A stretch of 64,000 nt of DNA, from the NCBI GenBank assembly GCA_002104905.1, contig MCFE01000217.1:60918-124917 (forward strand), read 5' to 3'. Source of the stretch: Basidiobolus meristosporus CBS 931.73 (lineage: Eukaryota; Basidiobolomycota; Basidiobolomycetes; Basidiobolales; Basidiobolaceae). Numbering within the stretch: the first letter of the stretch is position 1; each line of letters opens with the position of its first letter. The position numbers were made by a program, and so were the translations under genes. This document shows positions 37,101-47,565 of this stretch, piece by piece. The notes below the pieces were generated by a model. The model searched no databases. It saw nothing but the letters and a program-made list of their open reading frames with translations, and was not told where the DNA came from.

Positions 37101-38813
37101 CTCCTCCGACCTTAGGAAGGCCGGGTTCACTCGACAGGAGCTAAAGCAAATGTTCGTTAATCTTGGCCGACTCCCGCTGTCCGGGCTGAGGCTGATGGCA
37201 ATTACCTCGAATCGGCGAAGTCAGTGATAAACGTGGATGGGTCGCCATCGACAATCTCAATTTCACAATCGTCATCGCTGTGCGCAAGGAGCCCGGTGGT
37301 TTTGATGGCTTCCGTGTCCAACTCAGCCTGATGGGCCTCGTTAAACGGGTTGTCAGCATCGCAAGTTTGGGACTGGCTCGTCTTGGGAGCCTTGGGCTTG
37401 GTCTTGGGCTTAGGCGTGGTCGAATACGATTTCTTGGGGAATTTTCTGTCAAAGTGTTAGTGTTTGCCCGCGAGAGCTGTCGGTGTGCACCTACTTGTTG
37501 GACTTGCTCTTGTATTTGCCCCGTAGGTTGGACCGGACGAAATTCTCGCTGACCAGGTTGTATTTCGCCTGAACGCTTTGCTTCTTCCGGGTGGCTTTAG
37601 CTTTTTCCGGCGGTGGGGCGCTTACCTCTTCTTGATTTTCCAGATCATCGACGGGGGGCTCGGGGTGGGACTGGAGGTCGTCAGAAAGCTCGTTGGCCAT
37701 CTCCTCTCGGAATTCATCGGTTTGCGAGAAGCTTAACAAGGAATCGAAGGTAATGGATGTGGTTCTTTTGAACAGCTTCGTGGCTCCGGTCGGATAGTTT
37801 GTGGGCAGAATGGACTCATCGTCGCTGCTCTCTGTGTCCTCGCCTGAGCGATGAGCAGTGCTATCATGCCTGCTGTATATATTTTGTGGCTGTTAGGACG
37901 CGGGTGAATGTCGTAGATGCTTACACGACCTCATACCTTGGCTTACTGCTGAGCATCCCCTTGATGTGGTCCAGATTTCCGAAACCGGGGTCCTCCTTGC
38001 TCTCGACCACACTGGCGCCTGCAGAGCTGTCTGAGGCAAAAGACGGGTTTCGGAAGGAAGCGAAAAGAGTTCCTCGGTGGTTCGTCTCCTCGGTGTCGCT
38101 CTCTTCGATATCGGAATGCTGATTAGTTGTCGGCACATTCTCTTGCTTGTCCAACGAGTGATCGAACACATTGTGGTTTTCTTGTTTGAAACCGCCGTGG
38201 GTGTTGGGGAGGTGGGGGTGCTGGTCTGAGCCGAGTGCGGTAGCAATTGGGGTCTGCGGAATGGTGGGCGCTTTGGGCGGTGTGGTGCACTTTGCTAGTT
38301 TGGTTTTTGTGTTGGCCGGTTGCTCGGTTTGCCCGAGGAACTTACGCTTCCGGGAGAGTTGGGTGGATTCGGGGTTCTCAAGTAGCTGTTGGGAGTGCTT
38401 GTGCACGGATTCGTCAGTAGCAAACAGCCTGGGCTGAAAGCCAGGAAGTGAGGGCTTGCTGAACAATGGCTTTTTGATGCTTGTTGGAGTTGCGCTGGCG
38501 TTACCAGCGAGATTATTCTCCTTCTCCTCGGAGCTCCCGTGCGTGGCGTGTCCTCTGTCTAGCGCTTTCTTCAGCTTCCTATATAACGAGTACTTCTTGG
38601 CTGTGTCCGCATTTTCACAGGAAGGGAAAGAATCGAAAGCACGTTAGGTGTGAACCCTTGCCACGAAGTTCACATAAAGAAATTACCAATGTCAGGCTCT
38701 TTTTTCACGTCCAGACTCTCTGGATTCCGTTTCCATTTGGAGAAAAACTCCTTCTCCCAAGCCTTGAGCTCTATCTTCACCTGCATTAGGTCATCCTGGG
38801 TGGTATGGGTCAT
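34126..38813 (-). CDS. RECQL4: RecQ4-type DNA helicase with Sld2-like N-terminus
   Basis: This is an ATP-dependent 3'-5' DNA helicase of the RecQ4 family, expected to act in the nucleus in replication initiation and repair. The gene splices into 17 exons: 38813-38687, 38600-37937, 37869-37495, 37445-37206, 37140-37022, 36953-36891, 36819-36663, 36600-36406, 36346-36149, 36093-36015, 35946-35719, 35654-35315, 35250-35117, 35051-34824, 34720-34417, 34350-34290 and 34231-34126. The result is an unbroken frame of about 1205 residues, close to human RECQL4. It shows an Sld2-like start (residues 1-60: [11 protein letters not shown]...[19 protein letters not shown]), an [11 protein letters not shown] motif (about 375), Walker A STGSGKS (about 527), [14 protein letters not shown] (about 633), the motif VI region EIGRSGRDG (about 816) and a C-terminal [10 protein letters not shown] block (about 1152). 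The seventh intron fits only with a GC-AG boundary. Confidence 0.92.
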
Positions 38814-41800
38814 GGTGTACGCTGGATGTTGTAAGCTGGCGAACAGGAATGCTGTTGGGATTTGACCTGTGTACAGTTCGCTTTTTTTCGTCAACGCTCG
38901 CCTTCGACGATGATTACAATTGGTGACATTTTTTGAAGGGCGATTGTTGTGGTTGTTCAATTTCTGGGGTCCATTTCATCGCACCTCCAGGAAATCGTAA
39001 ACAAATAAATGCCATCTTGATTGGAGCCATCACCAAGAGAAGAGCTGCGCCTCCTGGCCAAATGCGGCCCCATCCTTACAATACGGTCACGACACAAAGC
39101 AGGAGTCGGGTGTGACAGCTTGGATTTGAGAAGGACCGCGGAGTTTTGTGGAAATGGCCGGACACTCCGCACCAGTAGCAGTAGCAAGGTTCACCAGGTC
39201 TCTGACTAGGATTGGCGTCTCCCCAGGCGTAGTTATGCGAAGCTAAACTTGCACTGATATAGCATGGAATCTCTGATGAAAGAATTTTTCCGCACTAGAG
39301 CACGCATCCACGGCGACCATCAAGGTGCTACCTGGTATGCTAACTGGAATTGCAGCCTTGGGTTATAACTAAGACGTCGATGCTGCCTAGTATCAGCTTG
39401 GATGTTTAACATACTTCCATCACGAAAGCATAGATGGTTCATTGGTTGAAGACCAATCAGTTTATATTGGGTGCTACTTTAGTGATATAGATGTGTCAAA
39501 TAGGCTGAGATGTCCACTGGGCCCTTGGCCTTGACACCGAATCATCCTAGACAAAGCCCCGTCATTGGCCACGCGGACCGGTCGAGAGTACGCTTGCCAT
39601 ACTTCAACCCGAATAATCTACATGTGAGCAACCTGGTTTCTGGCAGCCACTGCGCTCCACCCCCAGAATGCCTCATTCTCGAACACACCTTGTGAAATCT
39701 GATGGCATGTCTCGTGGAGCACCAGGCCAACAAACAGCAACCACGAAGACCCACCAATCTCAACACCAGCATTGATCGACGGAGTGCCCGCCCGCTCTTC
39801 TAGACATGGCTGGCTAGTCCTGAGACTGAACCACAGTAAACAGAGTAGCGACGCTGGGAGAGGAGTCACATGGGCGAATGGTTCAGAATATGCCCAGTAT
39901 CTTGGTTGTGAAACCTGTCGCCGATTGGCTGGCCGCAGGGATCTGGATCTTCGTCAAGGTTGCAAGGGTGCGATTGTAGATGGTGTATCACTTATGTTGC
40001 ATGCACTCTAACACCGATCAACAAATGCAGATGTGCGGCACCAGGTAGAGCGGGCTCTGGACGCTGTGTTTCAGCATCAACTAAGGACAAAGGTTGCAGC
40101 TGATGAAGTGGCGCCTGCCCTCAATAGTCACCGAAGACTAGGGCGTATAGCCCCGCCCAGCCTGTCCGTTAGCCCCAGACATTGGCACTGGTTCCAGGCG
40201 ACGCTAAGAAATATTGGGCCAAGTGGATGGATGTGAACTCGGCGCAGACCGGGGGCTCACTCGCTCATCCGCACCAGCCCTCACTTGATTGCTACCCCAA
40301 GCGGCCGCATTGGATGGCCATTGTAACTTCCCTTGGATCTTGGTGGTAGAAATTCTTCTTGGCAATCCTCTACCAACCCCCATCCGGTCCACCCGCTGAC
40401 CCTCCTTTGCCAGGACCACTGCTAATCGCCGACCACTGAGAAGTCCCGATCAGGGCCGTGTTGAGAGTCAGCATGGTTGACGGATACCCTGCCAAATCCC
40501 CCTTTCCCACCGTCTACATGGAGGGACTCAACGGCTCTCGTGGTCTCACATCTGCAAGGCCAATCCCTCGTGATACATGGGGGCGAAGGTGGAGGTGATT
40601 GGGCCTCGCTCAGATCTCCGCATCAATCGTGCAGGATTAACCTTTTTGGATGGTCGAGGTTGGTTTGTACTACTGATTGTTGCTGTCCATTACGGCTACA
40701 GCGGGAAAGACCCGATCGCATGTGACGGTCGGTATATTTTTAGTTGGCAAGTATACACAGTCGATGGCTTTACTGTTCTATTGGCAACGGATGGTTCAGT
40801 CATACGATGGGAAGCGTATTCCAGGTGCCTGAAGATGCCGGCCACCCATTGGATCGCGTCACATCAACGACGCATCTCCACTCGCACTCGCTGTCGAGGT
40901 TTGGCAGGCTGCTCGAATGGCAGACAGCCGCCTGCATCATGCTAGCTTTAATCTTATCATTCCATTGTCCAGATTTAGCTATATTCACTGCGCTGGTGGG
41001 CTCGGCAGTCACATGCTCCTCCTTCAATGAACAGAACCTCTGACCTCGGCTAGCCGCTGCCCAATCGTCGCCCAGAGGTGTGGATCAGAGCCTTGATAGA
41101 TGGTTTCCAGGCAGATACGAGGCTTGGTCAAACGCAGCAGGGTAATGAGGCGGCAATCGTAAGCGATTCCCCCTGGAATGCCAAGCAATCCTCTTGGGAT
41201 GCCAGCCTATCACTTAAACCATCAGCCGGCACTCTGGGACAATCAGGGCGTCCGAGCTCCCCGGTACAGAGGCTGGTTGTCTTATCGGCCATTCTCCGGG
41301 CGCAACGCTCCTTGCGTAGCCGACAGCCACCGAGCACGCATCGCAGCCCCCAGTGGCAGGCAGCAACGATGATCTACTAGCACAGGGAAGACGAACGCCA
41401 CGTACTCCGGTGCGCGGTGGATTTTGAAACCATCAGGATATCAGATGAGCAATCATCAACAGCCTATATATGGTTAATATACAAGATCATCAATAGGAAC
41501 CCTGGTCCACCCAACTCTATTCCCACTTTGCCGACCAGTGTCTCACCCGACGCCGATGGACCAGTGAGGCCGCGCCTCTGGGATCTCAGAAAAGCAGGGA
41601 GTAAGATCTCAAACGGACTCCTGCTCCAATCAAGAAACGTTTCCAGTCATGAGTCGAGCCCAGCTCTGGAAATCGGTTTCAGATGGATCCTGTGATCTGG
41701 CGATCCTGATTGAATTCCACGACTCGCTTCACTTGTGCCCAAGAATGGGGTGATCCCAGGATATCTCGGCTCCGCAAATCAAGGCCATCTTCCGGATTCA

Positions 41801-42707
41801 TGTCCAAATGCAGGACATTTCTGAAGACAAGGGATGGTCGCCATGCTACCGGCGTAGCCCCGAATGGCGTGCCACCACCGATTAGCCTCATCCACTCCAA
41901 TCCCACCCCAGGTTCAGGGTGGCACAGGTTGTAGCACACGGTGTTCATCGTGGGAATCCCCTGTGGTTGGGATTTCGTGAGCACCGAAGTCGCCATTCCC
42001 GTCGAGCGCGATTGACCCAGCTGGCGCGCTAGGCCTCTCCACCATGACGGTGAGCAAGCGAAGCGTGGATTCCGAGCCAGACATGCGCGGGGCGAGGGCG
42101 CCATCGATTGTACCCTGGGAATCCGTTTGGTTGGGTTACATTACTGATGGAATGAAACCGATACGAGGGAGCCAGACTTCGCTGGGTTGATCACAATGCG
42201 GATTTTCAGCAAACCGGGTTATTTCTCCAAAATTGGATGCATCTAAGACGCCCAGTCGTCTGCCTGATCGTTTACTGATTGTGATGTTTCAGAACGCTGG
42301 ACATTGTGGGCTGTTAGCGAACTGTGGTGGATGCGGCTCTTGTGTTGTCTCGTGTATCCACGCATCACGTCCCTTGGATTCACGTAGTAGCCAACTGCCG
42401 CTTCAGTATGGTGGTCTCACGAACAATACGGGGCAATGGATTGAAGGCAGGCGGTTTATTACGAGGAAGAGAAATTTACATTGGAAAGCTATCTATTATA
42501 CATTAAATAAACTCACAGACTGTAGGGAGAGATAGATCAAGCCAAGGTTTTTACACGTAAACGTTTCTACATAATCACAATGAACTGAACCAAATGACTC
42601 GGGCCTTACTGATGTTCCGGAAGCGGTAAAAATCGACCAAAAGCAGAGCTGGCAAATGTTGGAATGGTTGGCAGATGTTGAGAAACCCTTTACTTGTCTG
42701 TGAGTAC
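38814..42707. other. Long intergenic region, no supported gene
   Basis: Frames of 60-140 residues occur on both strands (for example 41,679-42,104 minus and 40,577-40,945 plus). None shows a recognisable domain, and none can be extended by splicing into something convincing. Composition and CG content are like those of the genes rather than the transposon block. I see no LTRs or terminal repeats. It may hold an old decayed gene or element, or regulatory DNA. Confidence 0.4.
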
Positions 42708-43880
42708 TTATTCCACTTGGCGTCGGTTGGGGTTGGCGTCCGGGGCGATGCCGACTGTAGTGGCACGCAGAACTTCAAGCTCTCGCAGCACCTCGCAGAG
42801 CTTCGCCTTGAGTGCGTTGTTTTCGTTTCGAAGCGAGTCATTCAACCCTTCAAGATCCCGCAGGAATTGCGTGCGTTTTTCACGGCTGCGCCTAGCGGCG
42901 AGTCGGTTTCTTTCCCGTCTGCGGTTGAGCCGACGTTCGATGACGGAAACCTGCCCGTCGGGCTCGGTGGTTTCGTGATCCCCGCGGCCGTGAGAGCTCA
43001 GGGGCTTTTTGTGGGTTGCCGGGTCGTTGTTCTCTCGTAGTTTCTTCGCCTTGGAATCATGCTTTAACGTGTCGTCTAATGAGAATGAGGGCGAATGGGT
43101 GAGAGCGTCATCTAGTGGGAAGGTGTTTCGAACAGACGCGGAGTGCGTCTGGCTAATGCCATCGGGATTGCCTGGATCCTTTGCTCCATACGGATCCAAA
43201 TAGACTTGGTTGCGAATGTTTTGAAGAGGTATGTTCACCGAAGATCTGCGCACAGATTGTGCAAAGTCCATGTCAGGTCCAAAGAGGTTCGAGTGGTTCA
43301 TGTCGGCCCAGGAGAACACCCTTTTACGGTTGTGGTTGAAATCGGCCATGGCGGAGAATTCGGCCGCCACGCCATTGCCCGGTAGACTGGAGCGTCGCTG
43401 GGAAGAGCCGTCGCTGCTGCTTGGCATCAGAGACATGGCCCCCATGGGTGCTCCAGCGATGGACCCGGCGGCCACACCAGTGCTGAGGTTTCCCCAGTCA
43501 AACTTACTGGGAGTCGCACGATGGTCGAATTCGTAGGAGGGGGGAATTGCACTCTGGGCAATCATGTCATGGGCGAAGCTGGGTTGAGTGGCCAGGTTCG
43601 TGCCAAAATTGTAGTTCATGAGGAACTCGTCTTCACTCACGCTGTTCTGTCTGTCGGAGAGCTTGGACGCGTCGTAGGCGGGGTTGCGAGCCTGCTCCGC
43701 GTCGTTGTCGCTGTTGCTTAGATAGTCGGTGGAAAATACCTGATCAAACTCGTTGACCTCGTTTGGTGGATTGCTCTTGCCGTCAGCAAACTGCTCCATC
43801 AACGTGCGGATAGGAGTAGGCAATGGTTTAGTAATCATGTGCGATGAAACAGTGTTAAGCAGATTGGTGTCCAGGTCCAT
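42708..43880 (-). CDS. bZIP transcription factor
   Basis: This intron-free gene of 390 codons encodes a basic leucine zipper protein. It is expected to bind DNA as a dimer in the nucleus. The C-terminal end carries the domain. A basic region at about residues 314-337 has the N-x7-R signature in ERNRLAARRSREKR. It is followed by heptad leucines from about 340 to 373 (LEGLNDSL, NNAL, V, EVL). Residues 1-313 are polar and Ser/Asn/Asp-rich, as expected for a disordered regulatory region. A TATAAAT run directly abuts the first ATG on the coding strand, so translation may really begin at the next methionine (residue 15). The target genes cannot be told from sequence. It is not clearly of the Atf1, Gcn4 or Yap type. 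Confidence 0.85.
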   Translation of the reverse strand: MDLDTNLLNTVSSHMITKPLPTPIRTLMEQFADGKSNPPNEVNEFDQVFSTDYLSNSDNDAEQARNPAYDASKLSDRQNSVSEDEFLMNYNFGTNLATQPSFAHDMIAQSAIPPSYEFDHRATPSKFDWGNLSTGVAAGSIAGAPMGAMSLMPSSSDGSSQRRSSLPGNGVAAEFSAMADFNHNRKRVFSWADMNHSNLFGPDMDFAQSVRRSSVNIPLQNIRNQVYLDPYGAKDPGNPDGISQTHSASVRNTFPLDDALTHSPSFSLDDTLKHDSKAKKLRENNDPATHKKPLSSHGRGDHETTEPDGQVSVIERRLNRRRERNRLAARRSREKRTQFLRDLEGLNDSLRNENNALKAKLCEVLRELEVLRATTVGIAPDANPNRRQVE

Positions 43881-46800
43881 ATTTATATCCAGCAGATAAG
43901 CGGATTCAACTGAGATACAGACGCAGGCTTGATTGGTTGGAGTAGCGGGTGGCTATTGGCGAATCTCCAGGTGGTGTATATTGGCAATTAAATAAAGTTG
44001 ATATTGTCCTGAGTGGCGCCTCGGGTGAGCTCAGAAATGCAGGGCGAGAGCTGAGAAATATAGTTAGACGGTTGTTGACAATTGGGATGCCGACCGAATG
44101 GACCTTTTAATATCAATGCCAAGGATTCCTTACTAGGGCGCAGCTTCGTTCTCACCGACGATCGTGTGGGCCTAATCAATGCGAAAATCCTTCCCCCAAT
44201 ATTATGGTTTGGTTCATTGAATTGATTTATTTTTGTGAAACCCAAACCCCAGCAGGGCTCGCAGTTGACACTTTGATTTACGTGAGCTATTCAGTTCTCA
44301 TGTGTCAAAAACAAGTTCCAAGCTGATCAGCGACGAATCGATGCCGTCTTGGATGCTGGTTCCAAAGCAGTAGCGGTTGTTGGAGAAGGCATCTTCGAAG
44401 CTCGGAATCTCTGCCTGCATTGCCCCCCTCGCGGCAAGCAGGCGAGCCTCGGGCGGGCAGGGTGTCCACCGGGGCTGCCATTCCGTTCATCGGCGATTAG
44501 GATCTGAGTGCGTTGCTGCTGTTCCATTCTCTGAGAAGCATTAGTACTTTAAATAGAAGCGGCGCTGATTGGCTGCGATGTGCTGATTCATATTCACGTA
44601 TGGTCTGCCCAAACGAGATACGCTGGACTTAATTGTCCACATTCACTAGATGAGGAAGCGAACGTTCGGGAATGTGGTTGGAAGCTCATTCGTGATGATG
44701 ACTCGAAGACATCTGCCGAGAGATTTCTCCTTATTTTCGCAGGGCTGCAAGTGTGTGTGCGAATCTCCTTGCTCCGTTGTGGGGCGCAATGCTCGGATCT
44801 TCAAACCGTCCATCTTCAGGTACGTCTCTCAAGAGCCAGTCTGCTGCCAACGTACTGTCTGGCAAGAACTGAGACATGTTGCTATTTTCTGTCGAGGGAG
44901 TGGAACATGTTTCGAAGGATTCGTTCGTTTGGTGCACGTCCGACGCTACGCACGACTTCGCGCCCTCTGGTTGATGTTGCGTCAAGGCTTGCATGTGAAG
45001 TTGGTTGCAATGGCTCACCAGGGGGCCACAAGATTCTTGTTTGGCGAGTGGACGCTCAGTGGAACCAGGGAACCAGTGCCGTTTGATCTGATCCACCAGC
45101 TGTCCGAGCTGGCTCTTGGAAGGATGTCTTCTGATGCATGGCTCGGGATGCGCAGCAGATGCGGACGGGGGCTTCCCGGACATGCGACTGAATATGCCTG
45201 CTCCGATCAGCAAATGGCACTCCGCGGACATTGGAGTTGGGATTTAGAGCTCTGGCTGGGATTGGGATTTTCACAAGACACCAACTCTATTCATGCCCGT
45301 TCCGAGCGAAGCTCTCTGATTGGGCCCCTGGTAATTGCCATTTCGCTGTCTCATATTCCTTATCCACCACAAGGCTAATCTGATGCGCCAGATCATCTAT
45401 ATATGGGTGCATAGATAGCGAATCGGGAACGCATCATCCGGATTGAGGCCCACTAGCTGCAGGCCCAGCTATTCTGCGAGGTTTCAACCCCTTCGCTCCA
45501 TTCCAGAATAGGCCTAATTCTCGCTCGTGTTCAACCCGATGATACATTGATCGGGGTGCAACCCTGCTGGCGGCCGAGTGTTCGCCCAAATGGGGCTTAT
45601 TTGCTCAGCAGCCAAGCGTGGCTGGTGTTGATTTCCCCGTGGTGGAAGCAACCATCCAACCTGTGGCCCAAACTCGACCCTAGCCCATCCAAGCTGCACT
45701 TTGGGCAGTTCTGACCCATCGTTGCACTCGCCCATGAACCCTATCCTTACATCCGTATTTGTCCGCTGCAGACCCCATGTTACAACCAGCTGTGGCACCA
45801 CCCCTTCTTCAGCCAGCCTGGAGAGCCCTACTTGACCGGCCACTCCATCCAGAATATGATCTGCTGCTTCAAGGCACCTATGAGTCCCTCCGGCTCTACA
45901 ACCTCGTACACGTTGACCCGCACCCACCTCCAATCCACTCTGGCGTGGCCTCTACTCTCCATGATCCTGCCTGTCTGTGGCCCTGATGAGTAGTTGGGCA
46001 AATAGTGCGCCCAAGAGATTCATTGACATTGAGTAGGAATCACTAGTCGTGGAGTTCGCTTCCAATGGGCCGACTGGACCTAGTAGTTTATATAGGTTGC
46101 ATTGAATGTGCATGTCTCTTGTTGAGGTGTATTTTTATCCACCAATACCTTGTACCTGGCATACAGGGTAATCGCTCCTTGATCTGGTGGAATCCGCATG
46201 CATAGTCACGCAGTGTAAAGGTTGCCGCCCCATGACCCTCAAGCTCGAGTCGAATGGGTAGTGCTGTTGATTGTGGCTTCGATGTGGTGGGCGAGTGTGA
46301 ATGGATATCTGGGTCACTCCAAGAAGATCACGTGTCTGGCCATTCATCAGCAGTCTATCCTTAGGTAATCAAGTCATCAAGTGATTTCCTCTACCACAGC
46401 GACTGCACCCACAAGCTCCATTCCCCGAGGAAGTGAGGGCCACACAAATGTCCTTGGGGGCTGAGTGCTCTGTAATCGATGCTGTGCATAGCCGCGGTCA
46501 ACCGCCCTGTGTCTGTTTGCTGAACGCGTTAAACTGGCGCCTGTGGCATTCAAGTCAAACGCTCCAGTCATCACTGAGTATTTACGGCCCTACCACTGTT
46601 GGGGATGGGGAGTTCTCAGAGGGTTGGAGGGCTGGAGGGCTGGATTGCCAACCGTCCTCTTGTCCTATACAATACTGAGCTAGTCGAGCCTCATCATTAC
46701 CTGCGCATTCAGCTACAACCTCCGGCGCTGGAAAGCCGGATACGAAATACTTAACATCGGTCGCCTATTGGGTTTCTAGGCATCGAGTCCCTATTTTCGC

Positions 46801-47370
46801 TCCTCTCCTACATTGTGCAGCATTGGGTGTAATGGAAACAAGCCCATTCCATGACGTGCCCCTCACATACGCAGCCAATCACCTCGTCCAGAGGGTTGAA
46901 GCTCATTGTTGGGATCACCCTACAAATTACCTCGACCGCTTATGGCTGTTGATGTGTTGAGAACGCAGTGTTGGGGCCTATATATGGGAAAGATAATGCG
47001 CTGACTAGGGAGTGTTGCATGCAAATATGAGCATCTTGCTGCTTGCTACAACTTCTAACGAATCGATGCAACTACCCACTCGAATCCTGCCAACTATAGG
47101 CGGTTCCATCCATAAGTTGAGCCAGGAATCAGTAAGGATGCTGGTCTTTTCAGCGTTTGTTGTTTAAGGGAGACTGGATACATGGCGTCATCCATACAGC
47201 GGCGCATAGATTGTCTCTAGAAATAGATCGCCACGCACTCCCTCATTATCACCGCCCTCATCCATGGCTTATCGTATAGACAAGACGCGGTAGAGCTCCC
47301 GCTTAGGATGAGCTTTGAACGAGTGTTTCAATCCAAAAATGACCTGCTCCATTGGATCCGTCGATCCTCA
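43881..47370. other. Long intergenic region with only doubtful small frames
   Basis: Candidates I looked at are a 66-residue minus frame starting at 44,527 with a TATTTAAAG element about 30 bp upstream, a 166-residue minus frame at 44,731-45,231, and a plus frame ending at 45,986. None has a known motif. The 44,650-45,378 plus frame mirrors the minus one, so at most one is real. Positions 46,617-46,645 hold a gggttggagggctggagg-type short tandem repeat. Otherwise I see nothing. Confidence 0.35.
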
Positions 47371-47375
47371 TCCCG

Positions 47376-47382
47376 TATAAAT
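47376..47382 (+). promoter_or_regulatory. TATA-like element upstream of the LRR gene
   Basis: TATAAAT lies 184 bp before the LRR gene start. It is followed by a pyrimidine-rich leader (47,415-47,520), a common layout in fungal promoters. This is a position-based inference. Confidence 0.4.
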
Positions 47383-47565
47383 CTGAAAGCGGAACGGCGT
47401 TGTCCGTTGCATTGGATCCTTTTCTGCTTCTGCCTCTATTCGTTCGCTACCACGTCTCACTAATCCTCCCTTCCAACTCTCCTCTGCTCTTGTTGGCAAC
47501 TTCCCGACACTTTCGAAGCTTGCTCCTACATACCCACCACTCCCTGAATCGCAGCCAGAAGAAAG

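Noticed and set aside
41679-42104. 141-residue minus-strand frame
   Set aside because: No recognisable domain, no splice extension, and it overlaps another open frame on the plus strand.
44650-45378. 242-residue plus-strand frame
   Set aside because: It is antisense to an equally plausible 166-residue minus frame, has no motif and no promoter signs. Long frames are expected by chance in this GC-rich stretch.
45514-45986. Frames on both strands, with a faint similarity to a tyrosine-recombinase-type element in the plus frame ending at 45,986
   Set aside because: The resemblance is a few residues only and upstream frames are broken. Not enough to name an element.
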